The notes under the pieces were generated by a model. That model was not told the origin of the DNA. It worked only from the letters and a program-made list of their open reading frames with translations, and ran no database searches. From NCBI RefSeq assembly GCF_030504955.1, contig NZ_JAUKTR010000001.1, forward strand, positions 745,501 through 809,500: a DNA stretch of 64,000 nt, read 5' to 3'. A program made the translations under genes and the position numbers. Shown piece after piece: positions 54,297 through 62,478 of this stretch. This stretch comes from Peiella sedimenti. GTDB lineage: Bacteria; Pseudomonadota; Alphaproteobacteria; Caulobacterales; Caulobacteraceae. Numbering within the stretch: position 1 is the first letter of the stretch; every line of letters starts with the position of its first letter.

Positions 54297-55492
54297 ACTT
54301 CGGCATCGACCGGCTGCTGGCGGAGCCCGAGCTGAGGGCTCAGCTGAAGGGGCGGCGCGTGGCCCTGTTGGGCCATCCCGCGTCGGTAACGCGCGACCTG
54401 ATGCACTCCATCGACGCCTTGGCGACCTGTCCCGACATCAAGCTGACCGCCGCCTTCGGGCCCCAGCACGGCATGAAGGGCGACCTTCAGGACAACATGA
54501 TGGAGAGCCCGGACGAAACCGATCTGGTCCACGGCATCCCCGTCTTCAGCCTCTATGGCGAGGTGCGCCGCCCCACCGGTCAGTCCATGGGCACGTTCGA
54601 CGTCCTGCTGGTCGATCTCCAGGACCTGGGCTGCCGCATCTACACGTTCGTTACGACCCTGCTCTACGTTCTTGAGGCCGCCGCCCAGCACGGCAAGGAG
54701 GTCTGGGTGCTGGACCGCCCCAACCCGGCTGGCCGGCCCGTGGAGGGTCTGACCCTGCGGCCCGGCTGGGAGAGCTTTGTCGGCGCAGGCCCCATGCCCA
54801 TGCGTCACGGCCTGACGCTGGGCGAAATGGGCCGCTGGTTCATCGACCAGTTCAAGCTCGACGTCGGCTACCGCGTCGTCGAGATGCAGGGTTGGCGTCC
54901 CGATGAAGCGCCGGGCTTCGGTTGGCCCTCGGATCGCATCTGGATCAACCCCAGCCCCAACGCGCCGAACGTGAACATGGCTCGGGCCTATGCCGGGACG
55001 GTGATGCTGGAAGGCACGACCCTGTCCGAGGGGCGAGGCACGACCCGCCCGCTGGAGCTGTTCGGGGCCCCTGACATCGATGCGCGCGCTGTGATCGCTG
55101 AGATGCGTCGCCTCGCGCCGCAGTGGCTGGACGGCTGCCTCCTCAGGGACTGCTGGTTCCAGCCCACCTTCCACAAGCATGTGGGCCGGCTGTGCTCGGG
55201 CGTGCATATCCATGCCGAGGGACCCGCCTACGGCCATGAGGCCTTCAAGCCCTGGCGGGTTCAGACCCTGGCCTTCAAGGCGATCCGGACCCTTTACCCG
55301 GACTACGAGCTGTGGCGGGATTTCCCGTACGAGTATGAGTTCGGCAAGCTGGCCATCGACGTAATCAACGGCGGCCCGGCCTTGCGCGAATGGGTCGACG
55401 ATCCCGTCGCCGCGCCCGCCGATCTCGACGCCCTGACCACTCCCGACGAGGCCGCATGGGCCGAGGAGCGAGCCCCGCATCTTATTTACTGA
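54293..55492 (+). CDS. namZ: NamZ-like exo-beta-N-acetylmuramidase (DUF1343)
   Basis: A 399-residue DUF1343 protein. Family phrases: GRRVALLGHPASVTRDLMHS, AAFGPQHGMKGDLQDNM, GIPVFSLYGEVRRPT, FDVLLVDLQDLGCRIYTFVT, WVLDRPNPAGRPVEGL and FPYEYEFGKLAIDVINGG. Bacillus NamZ removes terminal MurNAc from peptidoglycan fragments. No signal peptide is present here, so it probably acts on muropeptides recovered into the cytosol. Co-translated with the DOMON-like gene. Confidence 0.88.
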   Translation: MNFGIDRLLAEPELRAQLKGRRVALLGHPASVTRDLMHSIDALATCPDIKLTAAFGPQHGMKGDLQDNMMESPDETDLVHGIPVFSLYGEVRRPTGQSMGTFDVLLVDLQDLGCRIYTFVTTLLYVLEAAAQHGKEVWVLDRPNPAGRPVEGLTLRPGWESFVGAGPMPMRHGLTLGEMGRWFIDQFKLDVGYRVVEMQGWRPDEAPGFGWPSDRIWINPSPNAPNVNMARAYAGTVMLEGTTLSEGRGTTRPLELFGAPDIDARAVIAEMRRLAPQWLDGCLLRDCWFQPTFHKHVGRLCSGVHIHAEGPAYGHEAFKPWRVQTLAFKAIRTLYPDYELWRDFPYEYEFGKLAIDVINGGPALREWVDDPVAAPADLDALTTPDEAAWAEERAPHLIY

Positions 55493-55501
55493 GGCGGCGT
55501 C

Positions 55502-55683
55502 TTGCGCGCGGGCGCGACTTTGCTATCTTTGCCTTAGCGGACCGGGCCCCTCTGGCGATCCTTCTGGATCGTGATGTCGGACCGCATCGAGCGTGCTCGG
55601 TGCGTGAGGGACTGGAACCCACTCCCACCCCCCGTCACCGGCCTCTTGCGGACCGGGCGCGCTCCTCAACAGAGGAGACGACT
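55502..55683 (+). promoter_or_regulatory. Promoter and structured 5' leader of the YdcH-like gene
   Basis: TTGCGC (55502) and TATCTT (55524) with a 16-nt spacer suggest a promoter. The leader of about 150 nt has the 11-mer GCGGACCGGGC twice (55537-55547 and 55648-55658), a hairpin CGATCC-TTCT-GGATCG (near 55556-55571), a second possible hairpin around 55586-55601, and a strong ribosome site AGAGGAG. It does not fit a riboswitch class I know. Confidence 0.35.
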
Positions 55684-55896
55684 ATGACTATCCACATCCA
55701 ACTTTATCGCGCCCGCCGGGAGCATGCGAAGCTGAGCCGCCAGGTCCGGCTCGAGCAGAAATCTCCGCGCCCGGACTTCAAGCGCCTCAGCGAGTTGAAG
55801 AAGCAGCGCCTGGCGGTCAAGGACCGCATCTCCAGGCTTGAGGCCATCGCGCCGCCGCTCACCGCCGCCGCCTATCCAGGCCCGGCCTACGCCTGA
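55684..55896 (+). CDS. YdcH/DUF465-like small coiled-coil protein
   Basis: A 70-residue basic, helical protein: IQLYRARREHAKLSRQVRLE, FKRLSELKKQRLAVKDRISR, LEAIAPP, then a Pro/Ala tail. The heptad pattern and LKKQRLAVKDRI end match the YdcH (DUF465) family, a short coiled coil of unknown function. AGAGGAG lies 7 nt before the ATG. A long leader precedes it and a terminator hairpin follows 25 nt after the stop. Confidence 0.75.
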   Translation: MTIHIQLYRARREHAKLSRQVRLEQKSPRPDFKRLSELKKQRLAVKDRISRLEAIAPPLTAAAYPGPAYA

Positions 55897-55921
55897 ACAT
55901 AACCCTCGGATGAACTCTCAT

Positions 55922-55958
55922 CCGCCCGGCCGTCGCACTGCGGCCGGGCGGTCTTCTT
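55922..55958 (+). terminator. Rho-independent terminator between YdcH-like gene and terC
   Basis: CCGCCCGGCCG pairs with CGGCCGGGCGG (11 bp) around TCGCACTG, followed by TCTTCTT. It ends only 11 nt before the terC ATG, so read-through or a switch at this hairpin would set terC expression unless a promoter lies within it. Confidence 0.85.
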
Positions 55959-55968
55959 GTGAGTTGAC

Positions 55969-56946
55969 ATGGAATTTCTTCTGATCGACTGGCTCGGCAA
56001 GCCCGTGTGGGCGTGGCTGGCGTTTCTGGCCGTGGTGATCGCGCTGCTGGCCTTGGACCTGGGTGTCCTGCACCGTGACCAGCGCGAGATCGGCGCGCGA
56101 GAAAGCCTGCTTCTGTCCGCCATGTACATGGGCGTCGGGCTGCTGTTCGGCGGCTGGATCTGGTGGGAGATGGGCTCGGAGCGCGGCGTCGAATACCTGA
56201 CCGGCTTCGCCATCGAGAAGTCGCTGGCGATGGACAACGTCTTCGTCATAGCCATGATCTTCGCCTACTTCGCCATCCCCCGCGCCCTTCAGCACCGCGT
56301 GCTTTTCTGGGGCATTCTGGGCGTCGTGGTGCTTCGGGCGCTGATGATCGGCGGGGGCGCGGCCCTGGTCAGCGAGTTCGGCTGGGTGCTCTACCTGTTC
56401 GCGGTCTTCCTGATCCTGACCGGGATCAAGATGTTCTTCGCGGGCGAGGGCCACAAGGATGTCGGTGACAACCCGCTCGTCCGCTGGATGCGCAAGCGGC
56501 TGAGGGTGACCGACAGCCTGGAGGGCGACCGTTTCTTCGTGCGGCGGCCCGATGGGCGGGGGCGGATGGTGCTGTGGGCCACGCCGATGTTCCTGGCCCT
56601 GGTGATGATCGAGATCGCCGACGTCATCTTCGCGGTGGACTCGGTGCCGGCCATCTTCGCCATCACGACCGATCCCTACATCGTCTACACCTCGAACATC
56701 TTCGCCATATTGGGCCTGCGGGCCCTCTACTTCGCCCTGGCGGCGGTGATCCACCGCTTCGCCTATCTGAAACAGGCGTTGGCGGTGCTGCTGGTCTTCA
56801 TCGGCGGCAAGATCTTCGTGGCCGACCTGTTCGGCTGGACCAAGTTCCCGGCGGAATGGTCGCTGGGGATCACCGCGGCCATCCTGGCGACCGGCGTGAT
56901 CTGGTCGTTGTGGAAGACCCGCAAGGCGGCTCCAATCGGAGCCTGA
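55969..56946 (+). CDS. TerC-family integral membrane protein
   Basis: A 325-residue membrane protein with about eight to nine helices. TerC/Alx motifs: ALLALDLGVLHRD, GFAIEKSLAMDNVFVIAMIF, MIEIADVIFAVDSVPAIFAI, YTSNIFAILGLRALYFAL and LVFIGGKIFVADLF, with the conserved acidic residues in the helices. TerC proteins are linked to manganese export and metal loading of secreted proteins. No yybP-ykoY riboswitch is visible upstream, though one often precedes this family. Confidence 0.94.
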   Translation: MEFLLIDWLGKPVWAWLAFLAVVIALLALDLGVLHRDQREIGARESLLLSAMYMGVGLLFGGWIWWEMGSERGVEYLTGFAIEKSLAMDNVFVIAMIFAYFAIPRALQHRVLFWGILGVVVLRALMIGGGAALVSEFGWVLYLFAVFLILTGIKMFFAGEGHKDVGDNPLVRWMRKRLRVTDSLEGDRFFVRRPDGRGRMVLWATPMFLALVMIEIADVIFAVDSVPAIFAITTDPYIVYTSNIFAILGLRALYFALAAVIHRFAYLKQALAVLLVFIGGKIFVADLFGWTKFPAEWSLGITAAILATGVIWSLWKTRKAAPIGA

Positions 56947-56950
56947 CGGC

Positions 56951-56974
56951 AGGGGCCGGCCGCGGCCGGCCCTT
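56951..56974. terminator. Hairpin between convergent terC and hydrolase genes
   Basis: AGGGGCCGGC pairs with GCCGGCCCTT (10 bp, one G-T) around CGCG, filling the 30-nt gap between two convergent stops. It likely ends both transcripts. Confidence 0.7.
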
Positions 56975-56976
56975 GT

Positions 56977-57627
56977 CTATGCCGGGTTCTCTTCCAGCCG
57001 CTTGTCGAGGTACGCGCCGACGCGGCGCTCCACCTCGTGCAGGTGGTTTTCCCAGAAGTGACTGGCGCCCTCGACCAGCTCGTAGTCGATGACGATACCC
57101 TTCTGCGAGCGCAGCTTGGTGACCACGCGCTCGACCTCCACCGGCGGCACGATGCTGTCCGCCGAGCCGTGCAGGAACAGGCCGGACGCGGGGCAGGGGG
57201 CCAGGAAGCTGAAGTCGTACATGTTGGCCGCCGGCGAGACGGAGATGAAGCCGTCGGTCTCGGGCCGGCGCATCAAGAGCTGCATGCCGATGTAGGCGCC
57301 GAACTGATAGCCGGCGACCCACGTCTGGGTGGCGGCGGGGTTTTGCGACTGGAGCCAATCCAGCGCCGTGGCCGCGTCGGCCAGCTCGCCGATGCCGGAG
57401 TCGTACTCGCCCTGGCTCTTGCCCACGCCGCGCGAGTTGTAGCGCAGGGTGGCGAAGCCGCGCTGCATGAACAGGTGATAGAGCTGCACCGCCACGGCGT
57501 TGTTCATGTCGCCGCGCGCCTTGGGGTGCGGATGCAGGATCAGGGCGATCGGCGCATCGTCGCGCTTGCCCGGCGTGTAGCGGCCCTCAAGCCGGCCGGC
57601 GGCTCCGGCCATGATGATATCGGGCAT
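56977..57627 (-). CDS. Alpha/beta-hydrolase-fold protein with Gln at the nucleophile
   Basis: A 216-residue protein of the COG2945 type: ALILHPHPKARGDMNN, LRYNSRGVGKSQGEYDSGIG, LFLHGSADSIVPPVEVE with Asp157, and VEGASHFWENHL with His190. The nucleophile elbow reads AGYQFGAYIG, with Gln108 where active members have Ser (GxSxG). It may bind rather than hydrolyse, or the elbow may be natural for a subgroup; I cannot tell. It is divergent from iscR, with the IscR-like site between them. Confidence 0.85.
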   Translation of the reverse strand: MPDIIMAGAAGRLEGRYTPGKRDDAPIALILHPHPKARGDMNNAVAVQLYHLFMQRGFATLRYNSRGVGKSQGEYDSGIGELADAATALDWLQSQNPAATQTWVAGYQFGAYIGMQLLMRRPETDGFISVSPAANMYDFSFLAPCPASGLFLHGSADSIVPPVEVERVVTKLRSQKGIVIDYELVEGASHFWENHLHEVERRVGAYLDKRLEENPA

Positions 57628-57651
57628 GAGGGGGCGTCCTCCGTCGTCGCA

Positions 57652-57678
57652 AATACTTGACCGCAGCGCTGGGTTTTT
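57652..57678. promoter_or_regulatory. Candidate type-1 IscR site upstream of iscR
   Basis: AATACTTGACCGCAGCGCTGGG resembles E. coli iscR boxes: ATA-C/G-TTGACC, then five bases, then a CT-GG block. It lies about 100 nt before iscR and 30 nt before the divergent hydrolase. This implies feedback of holo-IscR on its own operon. By-eye match only. Confidence 0.5.
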
Positions 57679-57770
57679 CTAAGCCCGGCCTGATTTCCCC
57701 GCGCGGAAGCCAGCGCCTTTAGCACAGGCTCGGGCGATTGCGCGTCTTTTCTGGAGCTTCGGAGGCGCCC

Positions 57771-58214
57771 ATGCGTCTTTCCACAAAGGGCCGATACGCC
57801 GTGATGGCCATGGCCGACCTGGCGCGCCACAGCCAGGGCGAGCAACGGGCCGTGTCCCTATCCGATATCGCGTCGCGGCAGGAGATTTCCCTGTCCTATC
57901 TGGAGCAGCTGTTCGGGCGCCTGCGCCGCGGCGGGCTGGTCAACAGCGTGCGCGGCCCCGGCGGCGGCTATCGCCTGGCGCGCCCGGCGGGCGAGACCAC
58001 GGTGGCCGAGATCGTCCTGGCCGTGGACGAGCCGATCCGCGCCACGCGCTGCGCCGGTCAGGGCAGCCCCAAGGGTTGCATGATCGGGGGCGAACGCTGC
58101 ATCACCCACCACCTCTGGGAAGGTCTGGGCCGCGAGATTCACCGCTATCTGGCGGGCGTGTCGCTGGCAGACGTCCTGGCCAACCGCTTCGAGGGATCGA
58201 GGGCCGCCGCGTGA
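57771..58214 (+). CDS. iscR: Fe-S cluster regulator IscR
   Basis: A 147-residue Rrf2-family regulator: MRLSTKGRYAVMAMADLARH, EISLSYLEQLFGRLRRGGLV and SVRGPGGGYRLARPAGETTV. Cluster ligands: RCAGQGSPKGCMIGGERC then ITHHLW. The first Cys gap (8 residues) is longer than the 5 of E. coli, as in some alphaproteobacteria. It controls the suf operon in response to Fe-S demand. CGGAGG precedes the ATG at 57771; the stop overlaps the next start (GTGA). Confidence 0.93.
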   Translation: MRLSTKGRYAVMAMADLARHSQGEQRAVSLSDIASRQEISLSYLEQLFGRLRRGGLVNSVRGPGGGYRLARPAGETTVAEIVLAVDEPIRATRCAGQGSPKGCMIGGERCITHHLWEGLGREIHRYLAGVSLADVLANRFEGSRAAA

Positions 58215-59343
58215 GCAACACCGCCGTTTATCTGGACTACAACGCTTCCGGCCTCGTGCGGCCCCAGGTGATCGAGGCCATGGCCGAGGCGCTGGCCGCC
58301 GGCGGCAATCCGAACGCCGTCCACGCGCTGGGCCGCAAGGCGCGGGCGCGGGTCGAGACCGCGCGCGCCGAGGTGGCCGAGCTTGTTGGAGGGGACGCGG
58401 CCAGCGTCGTCTTCTCCAGTGGCGGGACGGAGTCCAACAACCAGGCCATCGCCAGCGCCATCAAGGCGGGCTGCGAGCGGCTGATCATCTGCGCCACCGA
58501 GCACCCTTGCGTGTCCGAGACGGCCGCCTGCTGCGGCGTTGAGGTGGAGCTGATCCCCGTCACCGACCGGGGCCTGATCGATCTGGAATGGCTGAAGGAC
58601 CGGCTTGAGAACGGGCCGCGCGCCTTCGTGGCCGTGCACCACGCCAACAACGAGTCCGGCGTCATCCAGCCGGTGGCCGAGGCCGCCGCCCTGACCCACG
58701 AACACGGCGGATGGATGCACGTGGACGCCATCCAGACGGCCGGCAAGATCGTCGTCGACATGGCCGAGCTCGGGGCGGACACCCTGACCCTTTCGGCCCA
58801 CAAGCTGGGCGGGCCCCAGGGCGTCGGCGCCCTGATCTATCGCGATCAGGCGCCGGTGGTGCGCGTGATCCACGGCTCGGGCCAGGAGCGCGGCCTTCGC
58901 GCCGGCACCGAGAACGTGGCCGGCATCGTCGGCTTCGGCGTATCCGCCAGGCTGGCGGCCCAGGAGGTTCCCTATTCCGCCGCGCACGTGGGCTGGCGCG
59001 ACGCCGCCGAGGCGCGCGTGAAGGCCCTGGGCGCCACCGTGATCGGGGAGGGCGCGCCGCGCCTGCCCAACACGCTGTTCATGGCCGTGCCGGACTGGGA
59101 GAGCCCCAGCCAGCTGATGACGCTGGACCTGCAGGGGATCATGGTCTCGGCGGGCATGGCCTGCTCGTCGGGCAAGTCGAAGCCGTCCAAGGCCATCACC
59201 GCCATGGGTCTGCACGACGTGGCCCTGGGCGCGATCCGCGTCTCCGGCGGCTGGGGCACGACCGAGGCCGACTGGACCCGCTTCGCCGACGCCTGGACCT
59301 CTGAATACGAAAAGCGCCGGGCCCGGCGCGAGACGGCGGCCTG

Positions 59344-59344
<1 letters not shown>
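58211..59344 (+). CDS. Cysteine desulfurase, NifS/IscS type
   Basis: A 377-residue PLP enzyme: [50 protein letters not shown] lysine in [32 protein letters not shown] and the catalytic Cys in [15 protein letters not shown]. It removes sulfur from cysteine for Fe-S assembly. GTG start overlapping the iscR stop. A second, SufS-type desulfurase starts at 63648. Confidence 0.94.
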
Positions 59345-60813
<1,469 letters not shown>

Positions 60814-60862
60814 TGGGGACTGGCGAAACTCCCTTCCCCCTCGAAGGCCACCGCTCCGTCTT

Positions 60863-60881
60863 CCTCGGGCTTGTCCCGAGG
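60863..60881 (+). repeat. Palindromic unit R1 (left pair, forward)
   Basis: CCTCGGG-CTTGT-CCCGAGG, a perfect 7-bp stem with a 5-nt loop. Forward by loop sequence CTTGT. Confidence 0.85.
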
Positions 60882-60964
60882 ATCCAGGTCCGAGGCGCGC
60901 ACCGTCTGGTTCCGGGCGCCTGCACGCATGCTCCGACGCTCCGCAGCCTGACCAAACGCTGGCC

Positions 60965-60983
60965 CCTCGGGACAAGCCCAAGG
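60965..60983 (-). repeat. Palindromic unit R2 (left pair, inverted)
   Basis: CCTCGGG-ACAAG-CCCAAGG, the reverse complement of R1 with one mismatch in the stem. It lies 83 nt after R1, so the pair could fold into one long hairpin. Confidence 0.8.
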
Positions 60984-61041
60984 CTGACGACGCCTGGTGA
61001 GGGCTTGTCTGCCGGCCGGGCGGCTGCGCAGTCTCACGCCC

Positions 61042-61374
61042 ATGGACGAGAAGCGCCCGTTCATCGCCGTCTACATGATGACGAACAAGCCGCGAGGCAC
61101 GCTCTACACCGGCGTGACCAACAGCCTGTATCGACGCGTGTACGAGCACCGCGAAGGGCTGATCGGGGGCTTCACCAAACGCTACGGCCTGAAGCGGTTG
61201 GTCTGGTGGGAGGGTCACGAGTCCATGATCGGCGCGATCCGTCGCGAGAAAGCGATCAAGGCCTATCGCCGCGAGTGGAAGATCAATCTGATCGAGCGGG
61301 AAAACCCGCACTGGGACGACCTGTATCTGGCGCTGACCCAAGAGCCGGTCTGGCGGCACGATCCCAAGCCCTAG
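61042..61374 (+). CDS. GIY-YIG nuclease-family protein inside the suf operon
   Basis: A 110-residue single-domain GIY-YIG protein (COG2827 type). The signature is FIAVYMMTNKPRGTLYTGVT with NSLYRRVYEHREG (catalytic Tyr and Arg), then GAIRREKAIKAYRREWKINL and IERENPHWDDLY. These small proteins are abundant in alphaproteobacterial genomes; their function is poorly known. ATG 61042 is preferred because it gives the usual family length. It lies within the repeat element between sufB and sufC, bracketed by R1/R2 and R3/R4, and has no relation to Fe-S assembly. Confidence 0.9.
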   Translation: MDEKRPFIAVYMMTNKPRGTLYTGVTNSLYRRVYEHREGLIGGFTKRYGLKRLVWWEGHESMIGAIRREKAIKAYRREWKINLIERENPHWDDLYLALTQEPVWRHDPKP

Positions 61375-61393
61375 TCCACATCAATCATCGTCA

Positions 61394-61414
61394 CCCTCGG
61401 GCTTGTCCCGAGGG
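61394..61414 (+). repeat. Palindromic unit R3 (right pair, forward)
   Basis: CCCTCGGG-CTTGT-CCCGAGGG, an 8-bp perfect stem in the same orientation as R1, starting 20 nt after the GIY-YIG stop. Confidence 0.85.
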
Positions 61415-61490
61415 TCCAGTCCTCCGCCAAGCCGTGCCTCGCCGACGAGACGCTCACTTCGCGGACGTTTGGCGCCAAGTCGACCCCTGG

Positions 61491-61513
61491 ATCCTCGGGA
61501 CAAGCCCGAGGAT
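61491..61513 (-). repeat. Palindromic unit R4 (right pair, inverted)
   Basis: ATCCTCGGG-ACAAG-CCCGAGGAT, a 9-bp perfect stem, inverted relative to R3 and 76 nt after it. This repeats the R1/R2 arrangement on the other side of the nuclease gene. Confidence 0.85.
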
Positions 61514-61580
61514 GACGGCGGTAGTTTCTACGACCCTCCCCCATTCAAGGGGGAAGGGGGAATCTGTGCGAGTTCGCTGA

Positions 61581-62327
61581 ATGCTCTCCATCTCCAACCT
61601 CTCCGTTTCCGTCGGCGACAAGCCGATCCTGAAGGGCCTCAGCCTCGATGTGCCCTCTGGCGAGGTGCACGCCGTCATGGGGCCGAACGGCGCCGGCAAG
61701 TCGACGCTCGGCTACACCCTGGCGGGGCGGCCGGGCTACGAGGTCACGGGCGGGACGGCGGCCATGCTGGGCGAGGACCTGCTGGCGCTGGAGCCTGAGG
61801 AGCGCGCCGCGCGCGGCCTGTTCCTGTCCTTCCAGTATCCGCTGGAGATCCCCGGCGTGCCGGCCCTGACCTTCCTGCGCACCGCCCTCAACGCCCAGCG
61901 CCGCGCGCGCGGCGAGGCCGAGGCCACCGCGCCGGAATTCCTCAAGCTGGTCCGCGCCAAAGCCGCGGAACTGCGCATCGACATGGAGATGCTGAAGCGG
62001 CCCCTCAACGTCGGCTTTTCCGGCGGCGAGAAGAAGCGGATGGAGGTGCTGCAGATGGCGGTGCTGGCGCCGCGTCTGCTGATCCTGGACGAGACGGATT
62101 CCGGCCTCGACATCGACGCGCTGAAGATCGTGGCCGACGGCGTCAACGCGCTGCGCAGTCCCGACCGCGCCATGGTCGTCATCACCCACTATCAGCGCCT
62201 GCTGGACTACATCCGCCCGGACCGGGTGCACGTGCTGGCGGGCGGCCGCATCGCCGCGTCCGGCGGGCCGGAGCTGGCGCTGGAGCTCGAGGCCGGCGGC
62301 TATGACCGCTATGGGGCGGCGGCGTGA
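61581..62327 (+). CDS. sufC: Fe-S assembly ATPase SufC
   Basis: A 248-residue ABC-type ATPase: Walker A VMGPNGAGKSTLGYTLAG, FLSFQYPLEIPGV, signature NVGFSGGEKKRMEVLQMA, Walker B LLILDETDSGLDIDALKIV and the switch His in VVITHYQRLLDYI. It powers the SufBCD scaffold. The start at 61581 has only a weak ribosome site, perhaps because the inserted element separated it from sufB. Confidence 0.97.
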   Translation: MLSISNLSVSVGDKPILKGLSLDVPSGEVHAVMGPNGAGKSTLGYTLAGRPGYEVTGGTAAMLGEDLLALEPEERAARGLFLSFQYPLEIPGVPALTFLRTALNAQRRARGEAEATAPEFLKLVRAKAAELRIDMEMLKRPLNVGFSGGEKKRMEVLQMAVLAPRLLILDETDSGLDIDALKIVADGVNALRSPDRAMVVITHYQRLLDYIRPDRVHVLAGGRIAASGGPELALELEAGGYDRYGAAA

Positions 62328-62343
62328 GCACACATGACTTCTT

Positions 62344-62473
62344 CCTTCTCCCCTCGGGGGAGAAGGTGGGCGCCGGAGGCGCTCGGTTGAGGGGGATGGT
62401 TGAGGATTGGCTTGTCGGCGGCCCCCTCATCCGGCCCGCTTCGCGAGCCACCTTCTCCCCCGAGGGGAGAAGG
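62344..62473. repeat. Inverted pair of palindromic units between sufC and sufD
   Basis: Unit A, CCTTCTCCCC-TCG-GGGGAGAAGG (62344-62366), and unit B, CCTTCTCCCC-CGA-GGGGAGAAGG (62451-62473), are perfect 10-bp stems in opposite orientation, 84 nt apart. The interval has further weak inverted repeats. Unit B ends 5 nt before the sufD ATG and its AGAAGG acts as the ribosome site. The sequence differs from R1-R4 but the layout is the same. Confidence 0.85.
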
Positions 62474-62478
62474 GAACG

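Larger units (their letters stand above)
60829..61562. mobile_element. Composite palindromic-repeat element with GIY-YIG gene
   Basis: This stretch separates sufB from sufC, which normally abut. Its ends are inverted: CCCTTCCCCCTCGAA (60831-60845) on the left and TTCAAGGGGGAAGGG on the right (61544-61558), 14/15 complementary. Inside are four copies of CCTCGGG-CTTGT-CCCGAGG: two inverted copies left of the GIY-YIG gene and two right of it. The whole resembles REP-type repeats with their own nuclease. Mobility is inferred; no target-site duplication was identified. Confidence 0.5.

Noticed and set aside
55502..55968. yybP-ykoY manganese riboswitch before terC
   Set aside because: I could not find the conserved loops of that class, and the leader belongs to the YdcH-like gene rather than directly to terC.
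60863..61513. CRISPR array from the four CTCGGG-type repeats
   Set aside because: Only four copies, in alternating orientation, with unequal spacing and a gene between; no cas genes.
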